Below, in pieces: positions 46,922 to 59,116 of a DNA stretch of 64,000 bases (its first letter is position 1; each line of letters starts with the position of its first letter). Source of the stretch: Sapria himalayana. Taxonomy: Eukaryota; Streptophyta; Magnoliopsida; Malpighiales; Rafflesiaceae. Location: assembly GCA_029783825.1 (NCBI GenBank), contig JAREIK010018712.1, forward strand, positions 62,001 to 126,000, in the 5' to 3' direction. The translations under genes were made by a program, and so were the position numbers. A model generated the notes under the pieces. The model was not told where the DNA came from and did not search any database. It was given only the letters and a program-made list of their open reading frames with translations.

Positions 46922-49900
46922 TAGAGGCATCAAACAGGCTATGTTGCCAAAGGGCGGCCCAATTTTTGGTGGCCCAGTCAGACAACCGTGCCATGCTAAG
47001 GCACGACATGATTGGATAATGGTCAGCCCAACACAGCCTGTCCAGCCAAAGTCTAGCCTGATTCATGCCGGGGTGTGCCTGGCCATGATGGGCCGTGCCA
47101 AGTCAGGCCTAGATATGGAAGCCTAACTAGGAACCTAGGACTAGCCGACTAGGTCGATCAGTCACTGAGGTCCAAGAATCTGAGACAAACTCAACTCACC
47201 CTCACGGGCCCCACTAGTTGCGAATTAATAATTTTATTTTTTTTTACAAATTTCAAATTTTAAGTTATCCATTATGAGTTGTGACATTATATTATTTATT
47301 TTACATAAATCATAATATTATATATAATATATTTTGATAAACTATTTGTATAACCAAAATATATTTTTATTTTAATATTCTCATGTAAGTACAAGAAAGA
47401 AAATATTAAAAGGCTGAATACAGCAGTAGCACAATAACGGAGATTCCGCTGGCCAATCAGCAGGCCAAAAAATTTTTGGAGCAAAATCAAGCCCATCCGA
47501 GTGATCCAACCCGCTCTGGTTAATTAAACCGAGAAACTGTATTAATAAAAATTATTTTTATTTCTATTTTTTTGGCTGCTATAATTTTGGTGTGGAACTA
47601 TTCAACTCATTTTCTCCTCTTTGCGTGATTTTCATCGCAACTGCTTCTACTCATAAACTATAAGAACTTTCTAATTTGGTTATAATCGATAAATACATTA
47701 GTATTTTTCTGGTGGATATAACTAATTGTATTAAATGAATAGTGAACCATGTTATTTTGTGTTTTTTCTGTTGTGATTTTGATTCTGTCGTGGTTATGTT
47801 TGATTGTGGTTGTGGATATATATATTATTTGCTATTTTTTGTTCTTCTCTTCATCTGAATCTGTAAAATCACAAATGTGGAAGCAAAAATGCTTGACACA
47901 AAAAAAAATTCATTACCACAAATCACAAATAATAAAGTTAAATAATAATAAAAACATATTCATAAATATAAAATATTCAATTATCATCCAATCCAATCAA
48001 AAAATAAAATAAAAAAATACGTCAAAGCTCACAACAACATAAAATAAAAATTATCAATCATAATCATGATTTATGCGAAAAGACAAGCAAGCTCAATCAT
48101 AATACCAATCAGTGTAAATATACAACTGATCATTATTGCCTAAGCATATAATGGTATCACTAGCGGTGGACACAAGCTTCTCAAAATCTCACATGTCATC
48201 ATTTGTCAGTAACTCTTCCGCTCTTATTCCAGCATGATCCTGGATGTCCAACCTCGAATCCTCCAAATCTTTAATGTATTCTAGTATCTCAACAATATAT
48301 GATTGTAGTCTTGATCTCCTATCCGAATTCATATTAACTATAATAGAAAAAATAAACTCTGATTCTATACTAGACACCGAAAAAGTCAGTAAATCTCGTA
48401 CTATATTAGAAAGCACAGGATAGATGAACTCATAATTTCTACTATTATAAAAATATCAAAATTCTTTTAATTATTATATAATAGGATTGAGCAGTAATTA
48501 GTATCAGAATACCGAGATAACACACTTCTATTCGATGATTTGCCTCATTGTTTCCCCCTCGCTAACTGAATGGAGAAATCATCTCTGAATATGATATCAA
48601 TATTTATTCTTAGAATCTGACTACAACTATTATCATGCATAATATCATAGTATATAAATAACTAAGTTAACTTATCATAAATGAACCCTTCAAATTGATA
48701 TTCTTGGTTCATGCACGAGAATATGTGTCAAATATTATCACTTCTGCCTTAATGCTATAGTACATGCAGACAGCTAGGTAATAAAAAGATGAAATGATAA
48801 ACTAATATTTTAAGTATTTGATTTCCACCTCAACAACTATATCACTAAATGTTAGGTTATCTTTAAACTTCCTAAACAAGCCACTAATATTATATATGTA
48901 TCTGCGTGCAATACAAATAATAAGAGTATTAACTGACAAACACATGTTTATCGTATCATAAAAAATTTTTTAAAATTAAATTCCTATATTTCAATATTTA
49001 TCGTCAATAATAAGTTCGTCACTCTTACTATTGACGTAGTTATATGTAATATATTCATATCCAACATATAACTCCAACATCATGTATGAGTAATTCCAAT
49101 AGTATTTTACATCCATTTGGAATTTCTTCTTTAAACCCACAGACAAACAAAGACAACCAAATTTTTATTATCTGCTAAGCATTCAAAAATATTTTAGTAA
49201 GTTGCATATTTTTTCTAAAACAAGGAAAATAACATTCATCTCTACTTTTAATATCAGGTTAATGATATGACATATGCATCTAAATTGAAAAATATCTCTA
49301 AGTATTTCATCTTAAATAATCCTAACAAATATGTTAATGACTATTTCATTGTTAAATACATTATCAAATATGATACTATATATTTTATTTTAAATATTTT
49401 ATTCTCTAAAAATTCTCATCATGCACTCATATATAATTGGGTAATCATGATGATTAAGAATTTCTGAAAATCCTAATATCTTTTTATTTAATGTTCATTT
49501 AAAATCTACATATGGATGGTAAGACATTCAAATGATGAATCATCATGACTAGTCCAAATATTAAACATCATGGATATCACGCTACTATAATATCAAAATT
49601 CATTAGTTATTATTTATTTTTCTAATTTATAATATATTAGTATGTCATTCCTACTTATTAACATAGGAATTCTATGTTATGCAGGTTGAAAATAAGTTTG
49701 TATAATACTGGCTTCTCTCCCTAACTCATTGCAGTACATGATGATGATCAAAATAGAAACTGAACTAAATACAACCTCAAAAACTTCACCACTCAGTTGA
49801 ATTTACCTAAGATCTAATATACCATATTTTTTGGTATAATGATCGGTATGCCTCTTTAGGTTCTCAGTCCCACATGTACTCCTACAAATATATATTTTCT

Positions 49901-51035
49901 TACAATACTTGTATTATGCCGATTCTTCATTGACACCCCTAGCATTTTTATTTTGTATTATGTTAAAGTAAGTCCAAACTATAAATATTCTAATTTTTTA
50001 TTTTTTTGATATTTGAGTTACAGTCGAGAGCAAAAAATTATTCATTAAATTTCACATCATTAAATTTATTCATTGTCATTTCTAATTTTTTTTAGTTTAT
50101 GAATTATATTCTAATTTTTAAAATAAAAATTATTTGATCTTAATAAAATTAAATAAAACTTAAAAAATAATACTCATTTATGGATATGATATGATATGAT
50201 AAAAAAAGCCAAAGCTCGCCCCCAGTTTTTCTAACGAAGCCACACCACATCGAAGTTCGCACTCGAGAGCAAAGCCGAAGCTAAACTAAGAGGAGAGGAG
50301 AGACGACATGAGAGAGAGAGAGAGAGATAAAAAGGAGAGTAAAAGTGTAGAACTTGAGAATTGAGAGAAAAGAAAATGAACAATCCAATATATAAAGAAT
50401 TTTAATAAAAAAATATTTTTTTTTGAATTTTTTTTATTAATTAAATAGGGTATAAACCAGACAACTGGCATATCTTCTGCCCTAGTCATTGAAAGTGCAT
50501 CTAACAACCTGAAAGCAAAATATATTTTAATTTTTTTGGACTGTTAGAAGCGAATGCATCTAGTTCTAGAAGCTTCAGTGTTCTAGTTCAAATGTTCAAT
50601 TCGGCCTTCAGGCTTCGGGGTCGGCATGGGGCCTGGGGGAAAGGCCCTTATGTCCATGTGTGCTTGGACCATGCCACGCAGATTCCCTTTGCCAATCATG
50701 AGGTGGGTTTATTATAAAAACCCACTACATGTACAAGGCGAGGTAGGCTTTTTTTATGAATATGGTATTATTTTAAAAAAATCGAACCACACCTAAAACT
50801 CAATCCAAGTTATGGGGCATGGTAGGTAGCCATACATACGGGCTAGGCAATCAGGTCATTCATGGCCCGGCATGAGGCTCAGCACCCTCTAGCCCAGCAT
50901 AGCATAAACCATGCCTTAAGCTAGCACAGCCCGGATCATGCATGATTCTGAACAGTGTCATGCATGGCCAAGCACGTTTCAGTCGGATCATACCTCAATC
51001 CATGCCTAGGCTGCCCGGCCCACTTGCTACATCTA
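46922..51035 (-). mobile_element. hAT transposon copy 4 (old) in gypsy RNase H
   Basis: Left end TAGAGGCATCAAACAGGC, right end CTTGCTACATCTA, flanked by the exact 8-bp duplication ATTGCTTG (46914-46921 and 51036-51043). 4114 bp. Gypsy RNase H coding runs up to the left flank and resumes at the right flank. Minus-strand transposase relic, with the arms mutated away from the family's GC-rich form. It carries ~570 bp at 47325-47895 not seen in copy 3 at the same place. Confidence 0.95.
48190..49930 (-). pseudogene. hAT transposase relic, copy 4 (old)
   Basis: Dimerisation end open at 48416-48189 (SSIESEFIFSIIVNMNSDRR, then SYIVEILEYIKDLEDSR). The central part is recognisable only in fragments (DSYVNSKS-type region near 49020, CHINLI region near 49260). 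BED-finger relic near 49860-49900. At the position of the family TAA this copy reads CAA (49799-49797), although a different stop lies two codons upstream. Confidence 0.78.
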
Positions 51036-51115
51036 ATTGCTTGCAAATATTAAGATACTATCTACTATAATCACATTTCATAAAAACGACATACAAGGTT
51101 GCTACCAATTACTTC
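51036..51115 (+). pseudogene. gypsy RNase H fragment between two hAT insertions
   Basis: Plus strand reads CLQILRYYLL*SHFIKTTYK then VATNYF, which continues the family string HCL..WRHYL....F.V.TD..A..YF from the left of copy 4. It is bounded by the target duplications of copies 4 and 5. Confidence 0.88.
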
Positions 51116-54100
51116 TAAAGGTTTCAAACAAACCATGCCGACATGACACAAGAACCATAATGACAGCCAAACACGACATGATTGGCTCGCATAGTGATGA
51201 GTCATGTCAAGCCATGTCTGGCCAATTGCGAGTCATGACAGTTCGCACTTTGGCTCTACTATTCAATTTGAATATATTTTAAAATTTTAAATCATGTTGA
51301 AGCAATGATAACCTATTTGGTTTGGCTCAAATAAAAGATAAAAAATTTTATTTAATTTCAATAAAAAATTATGGAATAAAAATATAATATAAACAATACA
51401 TAAATCATATTAAAAAAATATCAAAAATAAAAATAATAATAAGTGCAATTCAATATTCAATACATCAATAATACATAAATCATAATAAAATAAAAAATAT
51501 CTAGCAGACTAGCACAATATCATCATCACGTGAATCGAGAATCATCAATGATCAATCAATATATATAGTATAATAGTGTTGATGAAGAGGTAGATTATCA
51601 TCATCATAAATGTATCTAAAAATATTGCTAGAATAGTCAATATTCTTAATCTCTAAGTCTCATAAATCATCATCTTTTATCATCTCTCATGTTTTATCAT
51701 GAATATTCAACCTCGAATGTTTTCAATCCTTCATATATGTAAGTATCTCAATAATACATAGTTATGATCTCTATTTCCTATCTAAAATAACATTGGCTGC
51801 CATAAAAAAAATACTCTGATACTATGCTAGATATCAAAGAGGTTAATACATCAAATATCATTTTAGATAACACAGGATAAGTAAATTCATATGATTTTTA
51901 CCATAGTAATATATCTAAATTTTTATTATCATCATGTAAAATGATGGATCACCCCATCATTTGCTCTTGGCTAATTAAATGAAATTATCATCTTCAAATA
52001 TAATATCAATGCATATGATCGGAGCTTGGCTATAACTATCATACCTAATGTCGTAATATGTAAACAAGTTAGTTATTTTTTTATAAATGAATCCTTTAGA
52101 TACATAGTTCATACACGTTAATATGTATGTCAAAATATTTTCTACCATTCCCACCTTAGCCCTAGAATCCATACATGCAACCAAATAATATAAAGTTGAA
52201 ATTAAAGATTATTATTTCAAATATTTAATTTTCATCTCAATAATTATGACACTAAATATAGAATGATCTCTATATGTGCTTAAACATGCTATAAGTATAA
52301 TACAAATAGTGAAAATATATATATACGAATATATACTAGTGCCATATAAGATTTTTAAAATTTTCATAAAAGAATATTATAGATCTCAATATTAATCATT
52401 ACTAATAATTTATCACTCTTACTATTTACATAGTTAGATATTATGTTAGATAGCCAACACATTACTCCTACATAAGATAGGTATAATTTCAACGATATCT
52501 CACATCTATTTTAAATTTTTTTTTTAGTCCGTAGACAAACATAGACTACTATATTCTTATTGTTTGTTAAGTGTTCTAAAATATTTTAATAAATTTCTAA
52601 TTTTTTCTAATGTAAGAGAATTAATTTTTATTCTCGCATATATTATCAGGTTAATTACACGACACATATACCTAACATAAAATATCTCACCTAATGACAT
52701 TCTCTAATAGTTTTAATAAACAAACTACTTGCTATTCTATTATTAAAAATATTAGCATAGATAATACTAAATATTTTATTCTGAATTTCATATTCCTTAA
52801 AGATCTATTTCATATACTCATATATAGTATGACCATTATGAGAATAAAGAATCTCAAAATATCTTAAAATTTTTTATTAAGTTTTTATTTAGAATATACA
52901 TGATAAATTATGAGACATGCAAATGATACATTATCATGACTAACCTATATATCGTATCACGAATATTACTCAACTAAATTTTCTACATTCTTTAATTATT
53001 AATACTTTTTTAACTTATAATATTTTATTATATTATTCTTACTTGTAAATTATGAATCCTATGATAAGCAAGCTAAAAATATGTCTATATATTACTGACT
53101 ATTTTAAAATCTTCTAAAAATCTAATCAAAAAACTTATGATCATAATCAGTTTGGTTATTTTTTTTCTCCCAAAATCATTGAGGCATATGAAAAGTGTTA
53201 ACGAAATTAAACTAGATCCAATTTAAAAAATCTTACAACGAAGTTGAGTTGGTCTTAGATATAATGCACCATATTTTTTGGTACATTAATCAAAATATCT
53301 CTTTAGGTGCCCAATTTCGCATGCACTCATACATATATATTTTTTGATAATATATAAATTATGTCAATATCATCAAAAACCCAAAAATTTTTTAGTTTTA
53401 AATATGTTAAAATACGTACATATAATTGATGTTCGTCTATTTTTTTTATTTTTTAGGTGGCAAATAGGTGTGAATCGAGGATACTAGAGAAAATATAGTT
53501 TTAGTTTTAGATATTTCAGTAAGATTATTATTATTTTTTACCTATATGTCAATATTATATTCATTATCATTAAATTCATTATCATTAAATTCATTATGTG
53601 ATATTTTTTTAATTATTTATATTTATTAAATGAATTATAAAACTAAAAAAAATTAAAACTCACAAAAAATTATATATTAATAAAATATCATTAGCACAAA
53701 CTACTTTGTTGTAAAAACTATATTATTTTAAAAATCTAATCTCGAGACAAGTTGTACATGCACACCCACACTACTATCTATCACATATGCATAAGCATAA
53801 ACCATAAATTATAATTATTAAAATAAATAATTAAATGAATAATTAAAAAATAATTAAATAAGAAATTAAATATCAAATATTAAAATTTCAAAGAAAAAGA
53901 GAGATGAGAACACAAAGGAGAGAGAGAGTGTAACAAATTTAAAATAAAAATTCTAAATTCTTATAATCTATTTATAAAAAATTCATAAAAATTTAAAATT
54001 ATTATTTTGATTTTTTTTAAAGATATGAGGAAGAATCATGACTACCGTCGAAATCTAGCCAATAGTTGTTGGATGTAATTTGATGACAACTATTAAACAT

Positions 54101-55204
54101 TTAAAGTTTTTATTTTTTAAAAAAATATATGGCATAAGCAACGACAAGACCCGAGACCCACCCATACCCAATCCTAGATATGTCAACCAAGTCAGGTGGC
54201 CTGGGCACGGCCCACAGCATGATATTGTTCAATTATGCCTAGCCCAGCAATGCATGGTCTAACACCATGCCTAGTCCTAGACCATGTCAGCCCGTGGCAT
54301 GGCTTGTGCCTTGTTGAGCTAGTAGGAGCCATGCCTGATATTATCTCATGCAAGACTTGTGTTCCTAACTAGATGGCACAATCCACCAACCGAATAACTT
54401 GAGACTGACTACAATCGATCTCGGGTCTAGTCTTGTCGGGTGACCGCCTTACAAGACAATTTTAAATAAAAAAACACACATAAGCAAGATACTACTTATG
54501 TGGCATGTCACAATTAGGCAGCCAGACCTCCCCTACCTAGCCCATTTCATTTTCACGCAATGGGCTCCGATAGGGATGAAGACATTTCCTGCCTGTCACT
54601 ATGCATGTTGGCCCAGATAGTTATAATACAATTATTATATATTAGTATTACAATAACCATCGGGCATCAAATTAATCCCAACAGCTATTATGGCCAGAAT
54701 TTGATAGCTATTGTGATTCTAACCAATTTTAAATAAATAAGAATATATTTTTTATAGCACGAACTAACCCAAACTACATGGCCAGCTATAAGCCTAGTAC
54801 GACCCTGTAATTTGCTATCCAACCATGTCTTGTCGAGCCGCCTATCTAGTTCCCATGTCATGTCTGACATGACATGACACAATAAGTCTTAAGTGTCGTG
54901 CCCTGCACGACAAAACAACCATGTCACACAATAACGGTTTGTTTCAGCTGACACGACCCATTTGACATCTCTACTTGATTCCGAGTCATCGGGCTGGTAA
55001 TTAGCCACCAAGCCAAGTACAGGGTCATGTCTGGCCTGCACAAGTTAAGGCTCGCACCAACCCAACACGAGAAGAGCCATACCTTGGGCCGGCACAGGTT
55101 CAGGACAGACACGGTTCTAGACCATGCTAGATCGACCCCGACACATTTGAACTATGTCGTATTGCAAACCATGCCTAGGTCATCCGACTTGGTTGACATC
55201 TCTA
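51116..55204 (-). mobile_element. hAT transposon copy 5 (old) in gypsy RNase H
   Basis: Left end TAAAGGTTTCAAACAAACC, right end GGTTGACATCTCTA, flanks ATTACTTC (51108-51115) and GTTACTCC (55205-55212), 6 of 8 identical. 4089 bp. Gypsy coding resumes directly to the right (QKKLSPKQTR). The most decayed of the six copies. A possible further nested insert lies at 54177-54973. Confidence 0.88.
51660..53350 (-). pseudogene. hAT transposase relic, copy 5 (old)
   Basis: MVACMDSRAKVGMVENILTY is open at 52184-51975 and aligns with the AACMD.R.KVE.VENTLTY segment of copies 1, 2 and 6. Dimerisation and core regions are recognisable by DNA similarity only. At the family TAA position it reads CAA (53246-53244). 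Confidence 0.75.
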
Positions 55205-55212
55205 GTTACTCC

Positions 55213-56720
55213 TAAATTCAAAAGAAGCTAAGCCCCAAGCAAACAAGATGATAAAACTTCCTAGATGAATTTGACAACACATTGGAGTATGAGCCAAACA
55301 TCATTAATAGTATGGTCAATGTCATAAGTCACAAAGCATAATTAATATTCCTAACTAGTCAATCCCTGAGAGATGATGGATCTCATAAAAAAGATGTAAT
55401 ATGATCCAATGACAAATATGTTTCATTTTCCTAGCTCATAAAAAACACAATAATATTAGATAAAGGATGATCGATCATACACAAAAAAAAATTACATAAC
55501 TACATAGAGAAACTTTAGAAGAAGTATTATCAAGAAATATTATGACTCCGAATGAATTGATCACCCAAGACAATGATACACGAGAATCTTACTAGAGTTC
55601 GACTATTTTTTAATCATATATACGAAATGATGTATAAAATTGTATGCCAACAGAACAAAATGTTACAATATCATCCAAAAAAATTGTTGAGCTACTATCT
55701 ATAGCAGAGCTGCCTTGAGAAAATATATCATGAATTTTATAATTAGTTTACCCGAGTTCGAAGGACATGGGTAGTTCAAAATAGTGATGATCATTTCTCA
55801 AAATATGTAACTTTTATAGCAGTCCCTAAACATTACACAACAAAAGAGACAACCAAGTTATTCCCCTATAATATAATGAAATATTGAGCTAGCAAAATTC
55901 AATATAGATGATCGTGATCCAAACTTCACTAAGAAATTTTGGATAAAACTTTTTAAACTGGTGGATATGGCACTCTACTTCTCTACTAGTTTTCACTCTC
56001 GGACTGATGAGTAGACAGAATTGATAAATGCAATAATAGAGCTATGTATGAGGTACTTTGTGAGCGCTAATTAAACCAACTAGGCAAAACTACTATATGT
56101 GGCTTAGTTCTCTAGCAACATACAAATAAGTTAAGCAATCGAGATGAGTGCATTTAAGATAGTTATTAGGCAATATCCAAGGATTCCTCACACCCTAGCT
56201 AGAAAATATACAAGGAAGAGTCTAGTAACCAACTAGGCACGCTTATACTTGAAAAAGGCTATTAAAAAAATGAAAAAAAATATGCTAATAAGAGAGGACA
56301 TATTGAATTCCAAGTTGGGGATTTAGTTCTTATCAAACTCATACCATGATAACTCAAGTCCTTTCAAAATATGTATATAAAGTTTGTAAGAAAGTATGAA
56401 GGCTCATTTCTCATACTATGATAAGTTGGTAAAGTGTTACAAGATTGAGCTACTACCGAGACTAAAGATTCATTATGTCTTTTATATTAGTAATATCAAG
56501 CTTTGACATGAAAATAAGAAGAATCCGAACAGATCATAACAGATTGTAATATGAGAAAAAATAATTTCCAATCCTAGAAAGAATACTTGATAAAATAAAA
56601 TAAAAAAACTAACAGAAAGCGAAGCCAATTATAATCCAACAATGACATTGTGATAGTTTCAAAAATAAATTAAGCAATTTAAGATAAGAGGATCAACGAG
56701 AATGTTTGCATCATTGATAA
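55213..56720 (+). pseudogene. gypsy RNase H end, integrase and chromodomain-like relic
   Basis: Plus strand: QKKLSPKQTR**NFLDEFD then NTLEYEPN (RNase H end, 55220-55300); MNFIISLPEFEGHG (integrase core start, about 55730); DDRDPNFTKKFWIKLFKLVD (about 55905; second Asp region); FSTSFHSRTDE*TELINAI (about 55985; family FHPQTDGQTE); LPRLKIHYVFYISNIKL (about 56450); KEYLIK and LTESEANYNP (about 56575-56630; chromodomain-like, usual W missing). Order and motifs fit a chromovirus pol C-terminus. Confidence 0.88.
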
Positions 56721-56727
56721 GGGAGAA

Positions 56728-57139
56728 TGTCATAGCAACACATATGGAGAGCCCTCTCCATCAAATGGAGGAAAATAATCATTAGGGAATTTTCTATCAA
56801 GAGGTGGGAAGCTTCTATAAATATGAAAAAACCTTCCTTTTCAACTAAAATATGAAAGATTCTAAAAGATTAAAGTATTGAAACCCTTCAAAAACTTTAG
56901 AATTTATAAAGTGTCTAAAACTTCAAAATTTTAGACATTTGCAATAAAAAGGTAGTCTTACTTACAGATCAGCAAGTTGTAAGCTTCTTTCTTTAATACT
57001 AAGTCTTTTTCTTTTTATTCTTTTGAGTTCCCTTTGCTCCTAAATAATTAGTAGAAATTGAATATCAATTGCAAGACAAATAATAGGCTGATTAACAACC
57101 AAGAAGGTGAATTGCTTAAGTGCTTGCAGAAACTTAACA
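56728..57139 (+). repeat. gypsy 3' LTR
   Basis: 412 bp from TGTCATAGCAACACATATGG to CTTAACA. Its 5' counterpart is 40398-40710 plus 44291-44375. Start chosen after the purine-rich GGGAGAA. Confidence 0.82.
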
Positions 57140-57717
57140 AAAAGACCAATACCGAAACATAAGGCACCAAGCTGGGACCTACTTCCATGCCTAGTTGGCC
57201 CTAAGTTCCAATATGTGGATCTGGATGTGTTGTGCTGCTATAACGCATAGCCTATACGACGGCAGCATGTACTATATAGGTTGTGTTGTATAACATGTAT
57301 TGTACAGGTTGTACAACATACATAAGATATTTGCGGTTTTGGGGTGTCGGTGCAACAAAAAATTTTAATAATTACAAATAATACAAAAAATATTTTTAAA
57401 ATTTAAAACTGTATAATAATATTTAATACACAAATTCTATGAAAATATAAAAATATGAAAATTACGTTTGTAGTGAATATGAAAAAAATAATAAAAATTA
57501 ATTTTCTAAATTTATATTAATGGTAGTTAATCCTAGTTAACGATAACCACTCTATCTAGTGTTGATCCTAGCTATTTAAAATTTAAGATTCTTTATTGAA
57601 TTTATCTATTAGGACTTGAATAATCATACATGTTTTTTTTTCTATATTTGAAGTATGTCAATACACCTAAACTGTACAATCATTTATTAACCATAATTAT
57701 CACATTTTTTTTTTCAA
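57140..57717. other. AT-rich, no gene
   Basis: Contains a short direct/inverted word cluster around TGTATAACATGTATTGTACAGGTTGTACAACATA (57290-57325), read in pieces; nothing coding recognised. Confidence 0.4.
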
Positions 57718-58244
57718 TCATAGTTATTAAAGCTAGCTGAAACCCCCATTCAATAAATTAATTATTCTCAAAGTCCTAAATATATAATTCCCTGTCATAA
57801 AAAGATAATATTTATAATTATTAAAATACTATCAATCAATTTGTCTCATCCCAAAGAGAAATCGAGGGCAAAACATATATAATTAAAAATTCCGCAAGAC
57901 AACTTAAATAATCTTTCTATATGATCTAAGATTTTAAAAAATATACACTACAAAATGAGAAAATAAGATATATGATTAATTATGTAGATTACAATTTAAA
58001 TCACTTCACTCCAAAACTTTTTTAAAACTCTTTCTAAGTAGAAATATTCGAACTATCTCTATCAGATATTTATTTTTACTTTCGACAAACCTCGTTCTTT
58101 TAAAATGTGTCAGCACAAGAAATTTGATATAATTTCTCATGAACAATACAATAAACGTTGATCTATCCAAAATAAATTCAAATATAATAATTTTTTTAAA
58201 TATTTTTATTAAATTAATTTTTAAATATATTATGAAATATCCCG

Positions 58245-58303
<59 letters not shown>

Positions 58304-59116
58304 CATAATCAATAATGATCAAATATCTAAAATCTTTTGTAGTTATATCTCTACTATGATCATACATCTAAGTATATTAGATCGAACAAGTTATTACTCA
58401 AATCCAACAAATGTGTAAGATAGGAAGCTCTAATCATCATTTCTAACTGTCATGCCTCACACTCTAAAATATTAATATCCTTAAGACTAAAGTGAAATAT
58501 TTTCGACTTGATCAATAATAAGTAATTAATCTGAGAATACACAAGTTAATAGTGAAATACTTAAATACCTAGAAGGTGATATTACTATTGATGAGAAATA
58601 TATAATCTAACGTTAAATCACAAATAAAATATTTCTCGGAATTTCTCAATCTCATAAATAAATATCAATAAAAATAAAAATAAAATTAAGATTAAATTAT
58701 TCAAAAGACAACTCACAAAAATAAACCAATTAAACAACTAAGAATAAGTATGACATAAAAAAATAAAGACTAAAACTAAATATTATCATAGCTAATGGCT
58801 TTCAAATATTTATAATTTATTATAAAAATATTTTAAGAATAAAAAAAATAATTACTTGTAATATGAATATTAGCTTATATACCAATAATCCAAAAATCTA
58901 AAGTGAAAATACAAGTAAACCAATCAGTGATACTAAACAAATATATTACTATTTTAAAGAGTGTTATATTTATCCCTAGTAAATATAAGTGTCACAATGT
59001 ATGAACTTTAGTGAACTAATTGATGGGTCTAGTAGTATGTAAGTCTATCAATTTTACATTGATCTCTTGGTGACCTTTCTGAAATTAATACCTAATAACT
59101 ATTTCTGGTATGACCA
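57718..59116 (+). repeat. tandem duplication, unit A
   Basis: Starts ATAGTTATTAAAG and shares a long series of phrases with unit B (from 59117): AATTAATTATTCTCAAAG, TATTACTCAAA.CCAAC.AATGTG, GCCTCACAC-like, ACTAAAGTGAA.TATT, CTTGATCA.TAATAAGTAAT, AACAACTAAGAATAAGTATGAC, and the 3' part seen again at 63633-64000. Unit A has an additional ~550 bp (about 57775-58325) containing an AT microsatellite. Confidence 0.85.
58246..58299 (+). repeat. AT microsatellite
   Basis: Uninterrupted AT run of ~54 bp inside unit A of the duplication. Confidence 0.97.

Larger units (their letters stand above)
40398..57139 (+). mobile_element. Ty3/gypsy chromovirus-like retrotransposon, split by three hAT insertions
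   Basis: 5' LTR 40398-about 40710 continuing at 44291-44375; 3' LTR 56728-57139, preceded by a purine-rich GGGAGAA. Both LTRs share CTCTCCATCAAATGGAGGAAAATAA and GCAAGACAAATA / ACTTAACA. Without the three hAT inserts the internal part is ~5.1 kb, usual for this type. Order on the plus strand: gag, protease (very degraded), RT, RNase H, integrase, chromodomain-like end. Stops are frequent throughout. The putative 5-bp flanks (CTAAG and AAAAG) match at only three positions, so target duplication is unproven. Confidence 0.88.
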
